NCBI GenBank assembly: GCA_900465675.1 | Contig: UBJR01000004.1 | Coordinates: 226,630 to 290,629 of the forward strand | Origin: Hyphomicrobiales bacterium | GTDB taxonomy: Bacteria; Pseudomonadota; Alphaproteobacteria; Rhizobiales; Rhizobiaceae | Direction of reading: 5' to 3' | DNA: 64,000 nt | Shown: in pieces, positions 35,704-44,765 of the stretch | Layout of the letters: each line of letters begins with the position of its first letter | How positions within the stretch are numbered: position 1 is the stretch's first letter | Notes under the pieces: model-generated | The model's input: only the letters and a program-made list of their open reading frames with translations | Databases searched by the model: none | What the model was told of the DNA's origin: nothing | Position numbers and translations under genes: made by a program

Positions 35704-37008
35704 TCACCTTTCGAGATTGAGGCGGATCGCGACCGATCGCGCATGAGCGTCCAAGCCTTCGGACACCGCCAAAGCGATCGCCGCCGGGCCAAGCTCGCGC
35801 AGCTGCTGCGGGCCGAGGCGCAGGATCGATGTGCGCTTGACGAAATCGAGCACTCCAAGGCCGGACGAGAAGCGCGCCGAACGCGCCGTCGGCAGCACGT
35901 GGTTGGAGCCGCCGACATAATCGCCGATCACTTCAGGCGTATGCGCGCCCATGAAGATCGCGCCGGCATTGCGAATGCCCGGGAGAAGCGCATCGGGATC
36001 GACGACCGCCAGCTCCAGATGCTCCGGCGCGATGCGGTTTGCAAGCGGGATAGCGTCCTTCAGATCCTTGACGAGGATGACGGCACCGAAATCGCGCCAG
36101 CTGGCGGCGGCGGTCTCGGCGCGGTTCAGCGTCTTCAACTGGCGCTCGACAGCGGCTTCGACGGCCTTGGCGAATTCGGCATCATCGGTGGCGAGGATTG
36201 CCTGCGAGCTGGCGTCATGTTCGGCCTGGGCCAGCAGATCGGCCGCGATCCAGTCCGGATTGTTGTCCTTGTCGGCAATCACCAGCACTTCGGAGGGACC
36301 GGCGATCATATCGATGCCGACGGTGCCGAACACATGGCGCTTGGCGGCGGCGACATAGGCATTGCCGGGACCGGTGATCTTGGCGACGGGTGCGATGGTT
36401 TCCGTGCCATAGGCGAGTGCGGCGATCGCCTGCGCGCCGCCGACACGGTAGATTTCGGAGACGCCTGCGAGCTTCGCAGCGGCCAATACGGCCGGATTGA
36501 CGACGCCGCCGGTTGCCGGAACGGCGATGACGATGCGATCGACGCCGGCGACCTTGGCCGGAACGGCATTCATCAGCACCGAACTGGGGTAGCTCGCCGT
36601 ACCGCCTGGAACATAGAGGCCGACGGCTTCGATTGCCGTCCAGCGCGAACCGAGGCCGACGCCCATGGCGTCTTCGTAGATATCGTCTTTCGGCAGCTGG
36701 CGGGCATGATGGGATTCGATGCGGACAGCGGCGACCTTCAACGCGCCCAGCACTTCGGCGGGAACCGCCTCGACGGCAGCGTCGATCTCGGCCTCGGTGA
36801 CGCGCATGGGCACCTTGGCATAGTCGATGCCATCGAATTTCTTCGAATATTCGGCAAGGGCCACGTCGCCACGGGCGCGCACGTCATCGATGATGGCGCG
36901 CACCGCGATGTTGACGTCTTCGGAGACCTCGCGCTTGGTCGTCAGAAAAGCGGCGAAACGCTGCTCGAAACCATCCGATGCCTGATCCAGCCAGATTGCC
37001 ACGCTCAA
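35704..37008 (-). CDS. hisD: Histidinol dehydrogenase
   Basis: A 434-residue zinc enzyme for the last two steps of histidine synthesis (histidinol to histidine with 2 NAD+). The family signature is GPSEVLVIADKDNNPDWIA with DLLAQAEHD following, and the GPGNAYVAAAKR region precedes it. HTPEVIGDYVGGSNHVLPT carries further catalytic/zinc residues. Length is normal. No other his genes lie in the window; hisD alone next to UPF0262 is typical of Rhizobiales. Confidence 0.96.
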   Translation of the reverse strand: MSVAIWLDQASDGFEQRFAAFLTTKREVSEDVNIAVRAIIDDVRARGDVALAEYSKKFDGIDYAKVPMRVTEAEIDAAVEAVPAEVLGALKVAAVRIESHHARQLPKDDIYEDAMGVGLGSRWTAIEAVGLYVPGGTASYPSSVLMNAVPAKVAGVDRIVIAVPATGGVVNPAVLAAAKLAGVSEIYRVGGAQAIAALAYGTETIAPVAKITGPGNAYVAAAKRHVFGTVGIDMIAGPSEVLVIADKDNNPDWIAADLLAQAEHDASSQAILATDDAEFAKAVEAAVERQLKTLNRAETAAASWRDFGAVILVKDLKDAIPLANRIAPEHLELAVVDPDALLPGIRNAGAIFMGAHTPEVIGDYVGGSNHVLPTARSARFSSGLGVLDFVKRTSILRLGPQQLRELGPAAIALAVSEGLDAHARSVAIRLNLER

Positions 37009-37055
37009 TTTCCTTCCAAACCAACGCTAAACATCAAACCGCGCAGAGACGATCG

Positions 37056-37493
37056 TCAAGCGCCCGGATGGCGCGGCTTGGAGGCGGTTTCCCATGCTCC
37101 GCCGATATCTGCAAGCTGAACTTCGATGCATTCGACATCGAGAACGATCTCGGCCGCACCCGACAGCGTGATTTCGATCGTGCCCTCGGGGCCCTCGCCC
37201 TTCGGCTCGAAGACGACTGACAGCAGCGACAACACTTCGTCGCGGCGCTTGCGGTCGATGCCGGTGGAGCGGACAGCAAGAACGCGCTTGAAAACGAGGG
37301 CGGCGCGGCGGCGCTCGAAGCCCTTGCGCTTACCGCCAGCCTCTTCCCAGACGAAGCGGTTCGCGGCGAAGGCGAACTGGCCGTCCTTGGGGGACCAGGC
37401 GATGTCGCCGATCTTGAAAACGGCGTCCTGCAGATGCGCGGAGACCACGGCGAGGTCTTCACTGTCGAGTGCAAGAAGCTTCAGATCGGTCAT
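37056..37493 (-). CDS. DUF2948 family protein
   Basis: A 145-residue protein of unknown function: LKLLALDSEDLAVVSAHLQD at the N-terminus, RFVWEEAGGKRKGFERRRAA in the middle and AAEIVLDVECIEVQLADIGG at the end. It is recognised by its invariant place between murA and hisD in alphaproteobacteria. The start at 37493 was chosen; the open frame continues 258 nt upstream, antisense to the end of murA, without support. Confidence 0.9.
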   Translation of the reverse strand: MTDLKLLALDSEDLAVVSAHLQDAVFKIGDIAWSPKDGQFAFAANRFVWEEAGGKRKGFERRRAALVFKRVLAVRSTGIDRKRRDEVLSLLSVVFEPKGEGPEGTIEITLSGAAEIVLDVECIEVQLADIGGAWETASKPRHPGA

Positions 37494-37635
37494 GCAGGCT
37501 GTACCCCCGGTCGATGATGCCGCATCGCCGGTATGGCGATGCGTTAGACAAGGGAAATAGGACGCCTGAGGGCAATGCGCAACAGCTATGCGCAATGCCC
37601 GCAGGGGAAAGCAAAGGGCGGAAACCGCCCTTCCC

Positions 37636-38928
37636 TTATTCGCTGACGCGTTCGACGATGGCGCCGCAGCGGGTGAGCTTTTCTTCCAGCCGCTCGAAGC
37701 CGCGATCGAGGTGATAGACGCGCGACACCATGGTCTCGCCTTCAGCCGCAAGACCGGCGATGACGAGGGAGACGGAGGCGCGCAGATCGGTCGCCATCAC
37801 AGGCGCACCCTTCAGCCGCTGAACGCCTTCGATCTTCGCCGTCTGGCCGGACAGAGAAATCTTGGCGCCGAGGCGGGCCAGCTCCTGCACATGCATGAAG
37901 CGGTTTTCGAAGATGGTTTCGGTGACATGCGAGACGCCGGACGAACGGGTCATCAGCGCCATGAACTGTGCCTGCAGGTCGGTCGGGAAGCCCGGGAAGG
38001 GATCGGTGACCACGTCGACGGGCTTAATACCGGCGCCATTGCGCTTGATGCGCACGCCGCTATTCGTCGCCGACACATCGGCACCGGCGCGGCGCAGCGT
38101 TTCGAATGCGGTTTCGAGCAGCGCCATGTCGGTGTTCTCGAGAACGACGTCACCGCCGGTCATGGCAACGGCCATGGCATAGGTGCCGGTTTCGATACGG
38201 TCCGGCAGAACCCGGTGGCGGGCGCCCGAGAGCGACTGCACGCCTTCGATGGTGATGGTCGGCGTGCCGGCACCGGTAATCTTGGCGCCCATGGCGATCA
38301 GGCAGTTGGCGAGATCGACGACTTCAGGCTCGCGGGCGGCATTGCCGATCACCGTCGTGCCGCGGGCAAGCGTTGCCGCCATCATCATCACGTGGGTGGC
38401 GCCGACCGAGACCTTCGGGAAGGTGTACTTGGCGCCGATGAGGCCGCCCTTCGGCGCCGTCGCGTTGATATAGCCGCTGTCGATTTCCAGGTTGGCGCCG
38501 AGCGCCGTCAGGCCTTCGAGGAAGAGATCGACAGGACGCGTGCCGATGGCGCAACCGCCCGGCAGCGAAACGCGGCACTGTCCCTCGCGCGCCAGCAGCG
38601 GACCGATGACCCAGAAGGAGGCGCGCATCTTCGAGACCAGCTCGTAAGGGGCGGTCGTATCGACGATGGTGCGGCAGGTGAAATGGATGGTGCGCGAGTA
38701 GGCGTCGTCCTGGCGCTCGCGGCGGCCGTTGACGGCAACGTCGACGCCGTGATTGCCGAGGATGCGCATGAGCAGCTCGACATCGGCCAGATGCGGCACG
38801 TTTTCGAGCGTCAGCGTGTCGCTGGTCAGCAGAGACGCGATCATCAGCGGCAGTGCGGCATTCTTGGCGCCGGAAATCGGGATGATGCCGTTAAGCTCAT
38901 TCCCGCCGACAATTCTGATACGATCCAT
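37636..38928 (-). CDS. murA: UDP-N-acetylglucosamine 1-carboxyvinyltransferase MurA
   Basis: A 430-residue enzyme of the first committed step of peptidoglycan synthesis, transferring enolpyruvate to UDP-GlcNAc. Landmarks are [11 protein letters not shown] (catalytic Lys region) and [19 protein letters not shown] with the reactive Cys that fosfomycin attacks; [19 protein letters not shown] lies toward the C-terminus. Length is normal. It heads the conserved minus-strand block that continues with DUF2948 and hisD after a 142-bp gap. Confidence 0.97.
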   Translation of the reverse strand: MDRIRIVGGNELNGIIPISGAKNAALPLMIASLLTSDTLTLENVPHLADVELLMRILGNHGVDVAVNGRRERQDDAYSRTIHFTCRTIVDTTAPYELVSKMRASFWVIGPLLAREGQCRVSLPGGCAIGTRPVDLFLEGLTALGANLEIDSGYINATAPKGGLIGAKYTFPKVSVGATHVMMMAATLARGTTVIGNAAREPEVVDLANCLIAMGAKITGAGTPTITIEGVQSLSGARHRVLPDRIETGTYAMAVAMTGGDVVLENTDMALLETAFETLRRAGADVSATNSGVRIKRNGAGIKPVDVVTDPFPGFPTDLQAQFMALMTRSSGVSHVTETIFENRFMHVQELARLGAKISLSGQTAKIEGVQRLKGAPVMATDLRASVSLVIAGLAAEGETMVSRVYHLDRGFERLEEKLTRCGAIVERVSE

Positions 38929-39034
38929 GGGGGCTTACGGGCTGCGCCCGCCTTTCCTGAAAGTTCTGCCTTTAAAAGGGATGGGGGTCTTTAGACGAAT
39001 TCCCGCGACGCTTCAATTCGCCGCGGAGCCAACA

Positions 39035-39229
39035 TTACGATTCGTCCATTTTTGCGGCAGGCAGGCCAATCGTCTCGTCGGCCTGCCCGGAACGGCGCGC
39101 ACGGACCTGCTGCTTGCGCTTCGAAAGATTTTCCCGGAGTTTTTCCGCAGCCCGCTCGCGCCTCAGCCGCGCCTGCTCCTCGATTGCCGCCTTGCGGCCA
39201 TTTACAGGCTTTTCGCTATTGTCTTCCAT
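39035..39229 (-). CDS. Short basic protein, conserved-looking hypothetical
   Basis: A 64-residue highly charged protein, probably one long helix (IEEQARLRRERAAEKLRENL) followed by RKQQVRARRSGQADET. It resembles short proteins of unknown function encoded beside murA in rhizobia. Composition and codon use fit a real gene, but there is no recognised domain. It lies 106 bp upstream of murA on the same strand. Confidence 0.6.
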   Translation of the reverse strand: MEDNSEKPVNGRKAAIEEQARLRRERAAEKLRENLSKRKQQVRARRSGQADETIGLPAAKMDES

Positions 39230-39383
39230 GCATTCTGCTTAGCGGATTCCCGCTCCCGCCAAAAGGCCTTCCTCGTTAATCCACGTGAAGTTCGAAATTG
39301 CGGCTTGCGCTTGTCCGGAACCTGTGGCAATAGGCGCCCCGTCCACGCAACACAGCCTGATGGCTCGAAGCGTTCCTGGTCCT

Positions 39384-39458
39384 GCTGCCGTAGCTCAGTG
39401 GTAGAGCACACCCTTGGTAAGGGTGAGGTCGGTGGTTCAATCCCACTCGGCAGCACCA
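39384..39458 (+). tRNA. tRNA-Thr (GGT)
   Basis: A complete cloverleaf: acceptor GCTGCCG pairs with CGGCAGC, D-arm TAGCTCAGTGGTAGAGC, anticodon stem-loop CACCC-TTGGTAA-GGGTG with anticodon GGT, T-arm TCGGTGGTTCAATCCCAC. Discriminator A and an encoded CCA follow (75 nt). Confidence 0.97.
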
Positions 39459-39487
39459 GTTTTTCTTCAGATAATCCACGCACCCCC

Positions 39488-39509
39488 GGCTTAGGCTTAG
39501 GCTTAGGCT
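39488..39509. repeat. Short tandem repeat of a 6-bp unit (GGCTTA)
   Basis: 22 bp made of 3.7 perfect copies of a hexamer, 30 bp after tRNA-Thr. It lies in a non-coding stretch on the + strand; on the minus strand it could code a Pro-Lys run but that frame crosses the tRNA and is not a gene. Confidence 0.8.
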
Positions 39510-39671
39510 GATCCTGCACGGTCACCTGGAATGTGCCGTCGCCAACATGAATGGCGGCACCGCTCCGACAAAGCAATTTATCAAGTTTCAGACCTCCCCC
39601 TTTTCTTTGACTTGTTGCCCCATAGTTAAATCCCTGTCGCCGAAAGGCTTTTTGGATAGGAGTGGGGATAA

Positions 39672-39839
39672 ATGGGTGCTTCGATACTGATCGGTATTCT
39701 GATCACGTTTCTCGTCATCATTCTCGTATTGTACTTGGTTCAACGCCTGCCGATCGATGGCCGCACACGGCAGATCGTGCAGATTATCGTGATCATCATC
39801 GGTATCGTGTCGCTGCTGAAATACCTAGCTGTCTTCTAG
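39672..39839 (+). CDS. Thivi_2564-like small membrane protein (55 aa)
   Basis: A 55-residue protein with two hydrophobic helices (ILITFLVIILVLYLV and IVIIIGIVSLLKYL) joined by a short polar loop LPIDGRTRQ. The loop sequence and size match the small Thivi_2564-type membrane protein family of unknown function, found widely in proteobacteria and often phage-associated. GGAG with a following G-run lies 8-12 nt before the ATG. A perfect hairpin follows at 39847. Confidence 0.75.
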   Translation: MGASILIGILITFLVIILVLYLVQRLPIDGRTRQIVQIIVIIIGIVSLLKYLAVF

Positions 39840-39846
39840 GATCGGG

Positions 39847-39866
39847 GGCCCGGCTTTTGCCGGGCC
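39847..39866 (+). terminator. Terminator-like hairpin after the 55-aa membrane protein
   Basis: A perfect 8-bp GC-rich stem GGCCCGGC/GCCGGGCC with a TTTT loop, 7 bp after the stop codon. No T-tract follows, so termination strength is uncertain. Confidence 0.45.
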
Positions 39867-40065
39867 ACAATTCCCACACGGAGCACGGCCACACGTTCGC
39901 CCTCGGCATCTCCTCCAATGTGAGATGGCCGATCTGGCCAAGTTCAGTTCAAATCCCCCATTGCGACCAATGAATAACCCGCTAATATACTCTCAGCACG
40001 AGCCTTTCGGGAGGAACACGAGGGGCGTTGTGCGCGTTTGGCGTAAACACTGGAGGAATACGCCT

Positions 40066-40308
40066 ATGGCAACTGACAGATGGGATAGTCCGGTCAAGGT
40101 CGGCTTCGAGGATACCGATGCCCGTACCGTCAACGGTCCGTTCGATGCATTGAAGTGCCTTGCCGATCTCTGGCCCGCGGCGCGCGGTCTGCGCTATCTG
40201 AAAGCCCGCAGCACCTGCCGTGCAGCACTCGATGGCCGCAAGACGGCGGAAGAGGCGCGGCTGGAGTTTGTGGCGGCGGCCGAAGAGGCGAAGCTCAGGC
40301 TTCACTGA
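40066..40308 (+). CDS. DUF982 family protein
   Basis: An 80-residue protein with the DUF982 pattern: WDSPVKVGFEDTDARTVNGP then DALKCLADLWPAARG and AARAALDGRKTAEEARLEFV-like C-terminal helices (here CRAALDGRKTAEEARLEF). The family is abundant in rhizobia and has no known function. GGAGG lies 8 nt before the ATG at 40066; the frame extends 141 nt upstream without support. Confidence 0.85.
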   Translation: MATDRWDSPVKVGFEDTDARTVNGPFDALKCLADLWPAARGLRYLKARSTCRAALDGRKTAEEARLEFVAAAEEAKLRLH

Positions 40309-40481
40309 CCGGCGACAGCTTCGGCCCTAAACAGCGACCCTGACGGCTGCGTGCCGGAACGGGACGGCTGTTTATTTTCATTTAACCAACGGTGAAGGAC
40401 GGGCTGGATAGCCCAAGTATTGCCGTTGCGCGCCGGCGCAGGCCGACAATAAAACATCGGCAGCCATCATGATGATGGTCA

Positions 40482-40517
40482 GAGGCTCGTCACCCTCTGC
40501 TTATGCAGACGAGCCTC
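40482..40517. repeat. Inverted repeat with 10-bp perfect arms
   Basis: GAGGCTCGTC (40482-40491) and GACGAGCCTC (40508-40517) form a perfect 10-bp stem with a 16-nt loop. It lies 43 bp downstream of the minus-strand secreted-protein gene and could act as its transcript-end hairpin, although no T-tract is seen. Confidence 0.5.
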
Positions 40518-40560
40518 GAACAGAGATAATTTGCGGAAATACTTCGGATATTTCACGCTT

Positions 40561-40827
40561 TCAGCAGCCGGTATCGCTCTGGCTTTCGACTTCCACATAG
40601 CCGACGCCCATGATCGTGCCATCAGGTGCGCGGATGAAGGACGGCACGTAATGCGCCTCGGCCGGCTGGCAGGCGACGGTGCTGGTATATTCGTTGAGCG
40701 CCATCTGATCCTGAGGCAGGGCCGAGTAATAATCGACATCGGTTTCGAGAGAGGCGGATGCGGGAATGGCAAATGCGGCGCATGCAATAAACAGGGCTGG
40801 AACCCCCAGACGGATGCAGGTCCTCAT
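40561..40827 (-). CDS. Small secreted hypothetical protein
   Basis: An 88-residue protein with a Sec signal peptide (RLGVPALFIACAAFAIPASA, cleavage likely after ASA) and a ~60-residue mature part containing two Cys (TVACQPAEAH and the last residue), suggesting one disulfide. GGAG lies 7 nt before the ATG at 40827. No domain is recognised. Its neighbours are other small rhizobial proteins of unknown role. Confidence 0.65.
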   Translation of the reverse strand: MRTCIRLGVPALFIACAAFAIPASASLETDVDYYSALPQDQMALNEYTSTVACQPAEAHYVPSFIRAPDGTIMGVGYVEVESQSDTGC

Positions 40828-40989
40828 GACTATCTCCAGCGTTGAAATCCGCCCAATCAACCCTTGAAGGGCGGCTTTGGTTCCCCGCTTTTCTTCGCAC
40901 GATTTCACGCGCACTTGCCGGAACTTTTCGGGCAGCCGGTCTGTTCAATAGGGTTGAGAACAACGTGACCGGACGAAGTAGAATTAATC

Positions 40990-41127
40990 ATGAAAACACT
41001 GATGCTGATCATCGTCGCGCTCATGGTGGCATCCGTTCTCAGTATTCTCGTCATCAAGCCCTTCGAGCAGGGCGGCAGCAACGATGACACGCCGCCGAAA
41101 ACGATCCAGCAGCCGGAGCCAAAGTAG
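40990..41127 (+). CDS. Tiny single-span membrane protein (45 aa)
   Basis: 45 residues: one hydrophobic helix (MLIIVALMVASVLSILVI) and a Pro/Gln/Asp-rich tail (EQGGSNDDTPPKTIQQPEPK) likely facing the periplasm. The ribosome site is weak. It is divergent from the secreted-protein gene, 162 bp apart. Function unknown. Confidence 0.5.
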   Translation: MKTLMLIIVALMVASVLSILVIKPFEQGGSNDDTPPKTIQQPEPK

Positions 41128-41221
41128 CGCACCATTCTGCCCCCGCAAATTTCAACGCTCTCTACTTGGCGAAGCGGATCTCTGGCGCCATATCAATGAA
41201 GGGGCTGAAGGGGCAACTGTC

Positions 41222-41494
41222 ATGTTCAAGGTCATCGTTCCGGTTTTCACCGCCGCCGCCATGCTGGTGGCCTGCAGCGCTGCCGATAGCGGCGCCGGGC
41301 CGACGCCTATCCCGGGCAGCCTCACCTATGGCGGCCCTGCCCGCTCCAAGCTGACGAAATCGCCACCAGGCAGCTATGTCTATAACAGCTTCTACAATTC
41401 GAGCGGCCAGAAGGTGCAGGAGACCTATATCCTGCAGCCGGACAGGACACTGAAACTGACGCGCCAGGAAGTGGTTTCCGACTTCGTCTACTGA
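41222..41494 (+). CDS. Small lipoprotein, unknown function
   Basis: A 90-residue protein with a signal peptide ending in lipobox LVAC (MFKVIVPVFTAAAMLVACSA), so it is predicted to be lipid-anchored. The mature part has PGSYVYNSFYNSSGQKVQET then LQPDRTLKLTRQ, a short beta-rich segment. AAGGGG lies 7-8 nt before the ATG. An upstream start at 41084 overlaps the 45-aa gene and is not used. Confidence 0.7.
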   Translation: MFKVIVPVFTAAAMLVACSAADSGAGPTPIPGSLTYGGPARSKLTKSPPGSYVYNSFYNSSGQKVQETYILQPDRTLKLTRQEVVSDFVY

Positions 41495-41587
41495 CGCGCG
41501 CTTGACAGGAATCACTATCAAGAACATTCAAGGAACGTCTTATTTGTCCGTGCCGCTCTGCCGCGCGGGCGCCAACCGGACGGCTGG

Positions 41588-43648
41588 ATGTATCTCGAGA
41601 AGCTCAACCCGCAACAGCGCATGGCCGTGGAGCATGGAACCCTCACCGAGGGCAGCCATGTCGCGGGACCGCTGCTGGTCATTGCCGGTGCCGGTTCCGG
41701 CAAGACCAACACGCTGGCGCACCGTGTCGCGCATCTGATCGTCAAGGGCGCCGATCCGCGCCGCATCCTGCTGATGACCTTCTCGCGCCGGGCCGCCTCC
41801 GAGATGGCGCGGCGCGTCGAGCGCATTTGCGCCGAAGTGCTCGGCGCCAATTCCGGCATCATGGCCGATGCGCTCGCCTGGAGCGGCACGTTTCACGGTA
41901 TCGGCGCGCGGCTGTTGCGCGACTATGCAGAGCAGATCGGTGTCGATCCGGCCTTCACCATCCACGATCGCGAAGACAGCGCCGATCTGATGAACATCAT
42001 CCGGCACGATCTCGGCTTCTCGAAGACCGAGAACCGCTTCCCGACCAAGGGAACGTGCCTGGCGATCTATTCGCGGGTGGTCAATTCGGAGGGTGAGCTG
42101 CCGCTGGTGCTGCGCGATGCCTTTCCCTGGTGCGCCACCTGGGAGAACCAGCTGCGCGATCTCTTCGGCGCCTATGTCGAAGCCAAGCAGGCGCAAAACG
42201 TGCTCGATTACGACGACCTGCTGCTCTACTGGGCGCAGATGGTGGCAGAGCCAATGATTGCCGAGGATATCGGCAGCCGCTTCGATCATGTTCTGGTTGA
42301 CGAATATCAGGACACCAACCGGCTGCAATCCTCGATCCTGCTGGCGCTGAAGCCGGGCGGACAGGGACTGACCGTCGTCGGCGACGATGCGCAGTCGATC
42401 TATTCCTTCCGTGCCGCGACGGTGCGCAACATTCTCGACTTCCCGGCCTCGTTTACGCCTGCCGCCAATATCGTCACGCTCGACCGCAATTACCGCTCGA
42501 CGCAGCCGATCCTGGCAGCCGCCAATGCCGTCATCGACCTTGCCTCCGAGCGTTTCACCAAGAACCTCTGGACGGAGCGGCAATCGGCCGAGCGGCCGCG
42601 TCTCGTCACTGTGCGCGACGAAGCCGATCAGGCGCGCTTCGTCGCCGACAAGGTGCTGGAGAACCGCGAAGAAGGCGTCAAGCTGAAGAGCCAGGCGGTG
42701 CTGTTTCGCGCCTCGCATCACAGCGGCGCGCTGGAGGTTGAACTCACACGGCGCAACATTCCCTTCGTCAAATTCGGCGGGCTGAAGTTTTTGGACAGCG
42801 CGCATGTCAAGGACATGCTCGCGGCGCTGCGCTTTGCGCTGAACCCGCGCGACCGTGTCGCCGGGTTCCGGCTGATGCAGATCCTGCCGGGCGTCGGCCC
42901 CTCGACGGCGCAAAAGACGCTGGATCATATGGCCGCTGATCCGAGCCCGATCCAGGCGCTTGCCGAACTGACCGCACCGCCGCGCTCGGGCGACGATTGG
43001 ACGGCTTTCGTGTCCGTCATGCAGGAGCTGAAGACCGGCAAGGCCGGATGGCCTGCCGAAATCGGGCTGGTGCGGGAATGGTATCAGCCGCATCTGGAAC
43101 GGCTGCATGAGGATGCCTCGACGCGCCAGGCCGACCTGCTGCAGCTCGAGCAGATCGCGGCGGGTTATCCGTCCCGCGAGCGCTTCCTGACGGAACTGAC
43201 GCTCGATCCGCCGGACGCGACCAGCGATCAGGCCGGCGTGCCGCTGCTCGACGAGGATTACCTGATCCTTTCCACCATCCATTCGGCCAAGGGCCAGGAA
43301 TGGACCAAGGTGTTCATGCTGAACGTCGTGGATGGCTGCATACCATCCGATCTGGCAGTCGGCAGCAGTGCTGAGATCGAGGAAGAACGGCGGCTGCTTT
43401 ACGTCGCGATGACGCGGGCCAAGGACAATCTCGATCTCGTCGTGCCGCAGCGCTTCTTCACCCACGGACAGAATGCGCAGGGTGACCGGCATGTCTATGC
43501 CTCCCGCACCCGCTTCATCCCGGCAACGCTGCTGCAATTCTTCGAGGTCTGCGGTTGGCAGCAAGCGAAGGCCGAAACGGCGGCCAGCCAGCAGGCGCGC
43601 CAGGTGCGGATCGATGTCGGCGCACGCATGCGCGGCATGTGGCGCTAA
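41588..43648 (+). CDS. UvrD/Rep-family ATP-dependent DNA helicase
   Basis: A 686-residue superfamily-1A helicase. Motif I is IAGAGSGKTNTLAHR, motif II LVDEYQDTNRLQ, motif III VVGDDAQSIYSFRAA, motif IV region LDRNYRSTQPIL, motif V STIHSAKGQEWTKVF and motif VI RRLLYVAMTRAKDNL. It is shorter than E. coli UvrD (720) and lacks an obvious C-terminal Tudor domain. It probably acts in DNA repair or replication restart; a second UvrD-like helicase is common in rhizobia. Its stop overlaps the stop of the convergent hydrolase gene by 4 bp. Confidence 0.92.
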   Translation: MYLEKLNPQQRMAVEHGTLTEGSHVAGPLLVIAGAGSGKTNTLAHRVAHLIVKGADPRRILLMTFSRRAASEMARRVERICAEVLGANSGIMADALAWSGTFHGIGARLLRDYAEQIGVDPAFTIHDREDSADLMNIIRHDLGFSKTENRFPTKGTCLAIYSRVVNSEGELPLVLRDAFPWCATWENQLRDLFGAYVEAKQAQNVLDYDDLLLYWAQMVAEPMIAEDIGSRFDHVLVDEYQDTNRLQSSILLALKPGGQGLTVVGDDAQSIYSFRAATVRNILDFPASFTPAANIVTLDRNYRSTQPILAAANAVIDLASERFTKNLWTERQSAERPRLVTVRDEADQARFVADKVLENREEGVKLKSQAVLFRASHHSGALEVELTRRNIPFVKFGGLKFLDSAHVKDMLAALRFALNPRDRVAGFRLMQILPGVGPSTAQKTLDHMAADPSPIQALAELTAPPRSGDDWTAFVSVMQELKTGKAGWPAEIGLVREWYQPHLERLHEDASTRQADLLQLEQIAAGYPSRERFLTELTLDPPDATSDQAGVPLLDEDYLILSTIHSAKGQEWTKVFMLNVVDGCIPSDLAVGSSAEIEEERRLLYVAMTRAKDNLDLVVPQRFFTHGQNAQGDRHVYASRTRFIPATLLQFFEVCGWQQAKAETAASQQARQVRIDVGARMRGMWR

Positions 43649-44703
43649 AGGGCCAAGGGCTCGACGCGGCCGAAAAACGGCGCGAGGGCTTCAGGGCCGA
43701 CCGCCGAGACATCCGCCGGTTTCCATTTCGGATTGCGATCCTTGTCGATGACGGCGGCGCGGACGCCCTCATAGAAGTCGGGCGTCTTCAGGATCTGCAT
43801 GCAGGCAGCCAGTTCCCGGTTCAGACATTCTGCCAGGCTGGCGCTCGCCCTGCCCGCCCGCAGCAGACGCAGCGTCAGCTTCAGGCTGGTCGGCGAGCGT
43901 TTGGCGATGACGGTGCGCGTCTCGGCGGCGAAGGCTCCCTCCTCTGCCTCCAGTGCCGCCAGAATGTCCTCGACGCTGTCGAAGCGGAAAGCGCGGTCGA
44001 TGATCGCCCGGTTGTGCTCCAGATGGCCGGCATGGGGATGATTGGCGAGATGTTTCAGCATGGCATCGACGGTGGTCGACGACGATCCGACTGGCATGCG
44101 GGCCAGCGCATCGATCATCTCCGGCAAGCGGGCGGAGGCAATCTTGACGTCGGCAAGCCCGGCATAGAGCGCGTCCGTGGCATTCATTTCCAGGCCGGTC
44201 AGCCCTGCCCAGGTGCCGGTTTCGCCGGGCATGCGCGGCAGCAGCCAGGTGGCGCCGACATCCGGAAAATAGCCGATCCCGGTTTCCGGCATGGCAAGCC
44301 GCGTGCGCTCGGTTACAACCCGGTGGCGGCCATGCGCCGAAAGACCGACGCCGCCGCCCATGGTGATACCGTCCATGACCGCGATGTAGGGCTTGGTGAA
44401 ATTGGCGATGCGATGGTTGAGCGCGAATTCCTCACGCCAGAAGGTTTCAGCCTCCTCTGAGCCCGCAAGGCCGCTCTGGTGGAGAGCGCGGATATCGCCG
44501 CCGGCGCAGAAGCCGCGCTCGCCCTCTCCTGTGACGACGATGCTTGCAACGGCAGGATCGGCTTCGAACTCGTCGAGCGCCGCGTCCAGCATGCGCACCA
44601 TGGTCAGCGTCAGGCTATTCAGCGCCTTGGGACGGTTGAGGCGGATGATGCCCGCGCTGCCGCGCCGTTCGATGAAGACTTCCCGGTCGGATGTTTTGTG
44701 CAT
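43645..44703 (-). CDS. Enoyl-CoA hydratase/isomerase family, probable 3-hydroxyisobutyryl-CoA hydrolase
   Basis: A 352-residue crotonase-fold enzyme. Longer than plain enoyl-CoA hydratases and matching the HIBCH branch: FCAGGDIRALHQSG, then KPYIAVMDGITMGGGVGLSA, TRLAMPETGIGYFPDVGATW, and the C-terminal TSLKLTLRLLR with NRELAACMQI. HIBCH releases 3-hydroxyisobutyrate from its CoA ester in valine breakdown. The ATG at 44703 was chosen over a GTG two codons upstream. Confidence 0.85.
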   Translation of the reverse strand: MHKTSDREVFIERRGSAGIIRLNRPKALNSLTLTMVRMLDAALDEFEADPAVASIVVTGEGERGFCAGGDIRALHQSGLAGSEEAETFWREEFALNHRIANFTKPYIAVMDGITMGGGVGLSAHGRHRVVTERTRLAMPETGIGYFPDVGATWLLPRMPGETGTWAGLTGLEMNATDALYAGLADVKIASARLPEMIDALARMPVGSSSTTVDAMLKHLANHPHAGHLEHNRAIIDRAFRFDSVEDILAALEAEEGAFAAETRTVIAKRSPTSLKLTLRLLRAGRASASLAECLNRELAACMQILKTPDFYEGVRAAVIDKDRNPKWKPADVSAVGPEALAPFFGRVEPLAL

Positions 44704-44765
44704 GGTCACCGCGCCTTTGTTGATCAGATATCAATAGACAGGCGCGGCACTTCGTTCCAGTGGGA

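Noticed and set aside
39202..39576. 124-codon minus frame with a Pro-Lys repeat
   Set aside because: It runs straight through the antisense of tRNA-Thr, and the Pro-Lys run is just the hexamer repeat translated.
41540..43564. A 674-codon minus-strand frame opposite the helicase
   Set aside because: Antisense shadow; the + strand shows all SF1 helicase motifs.
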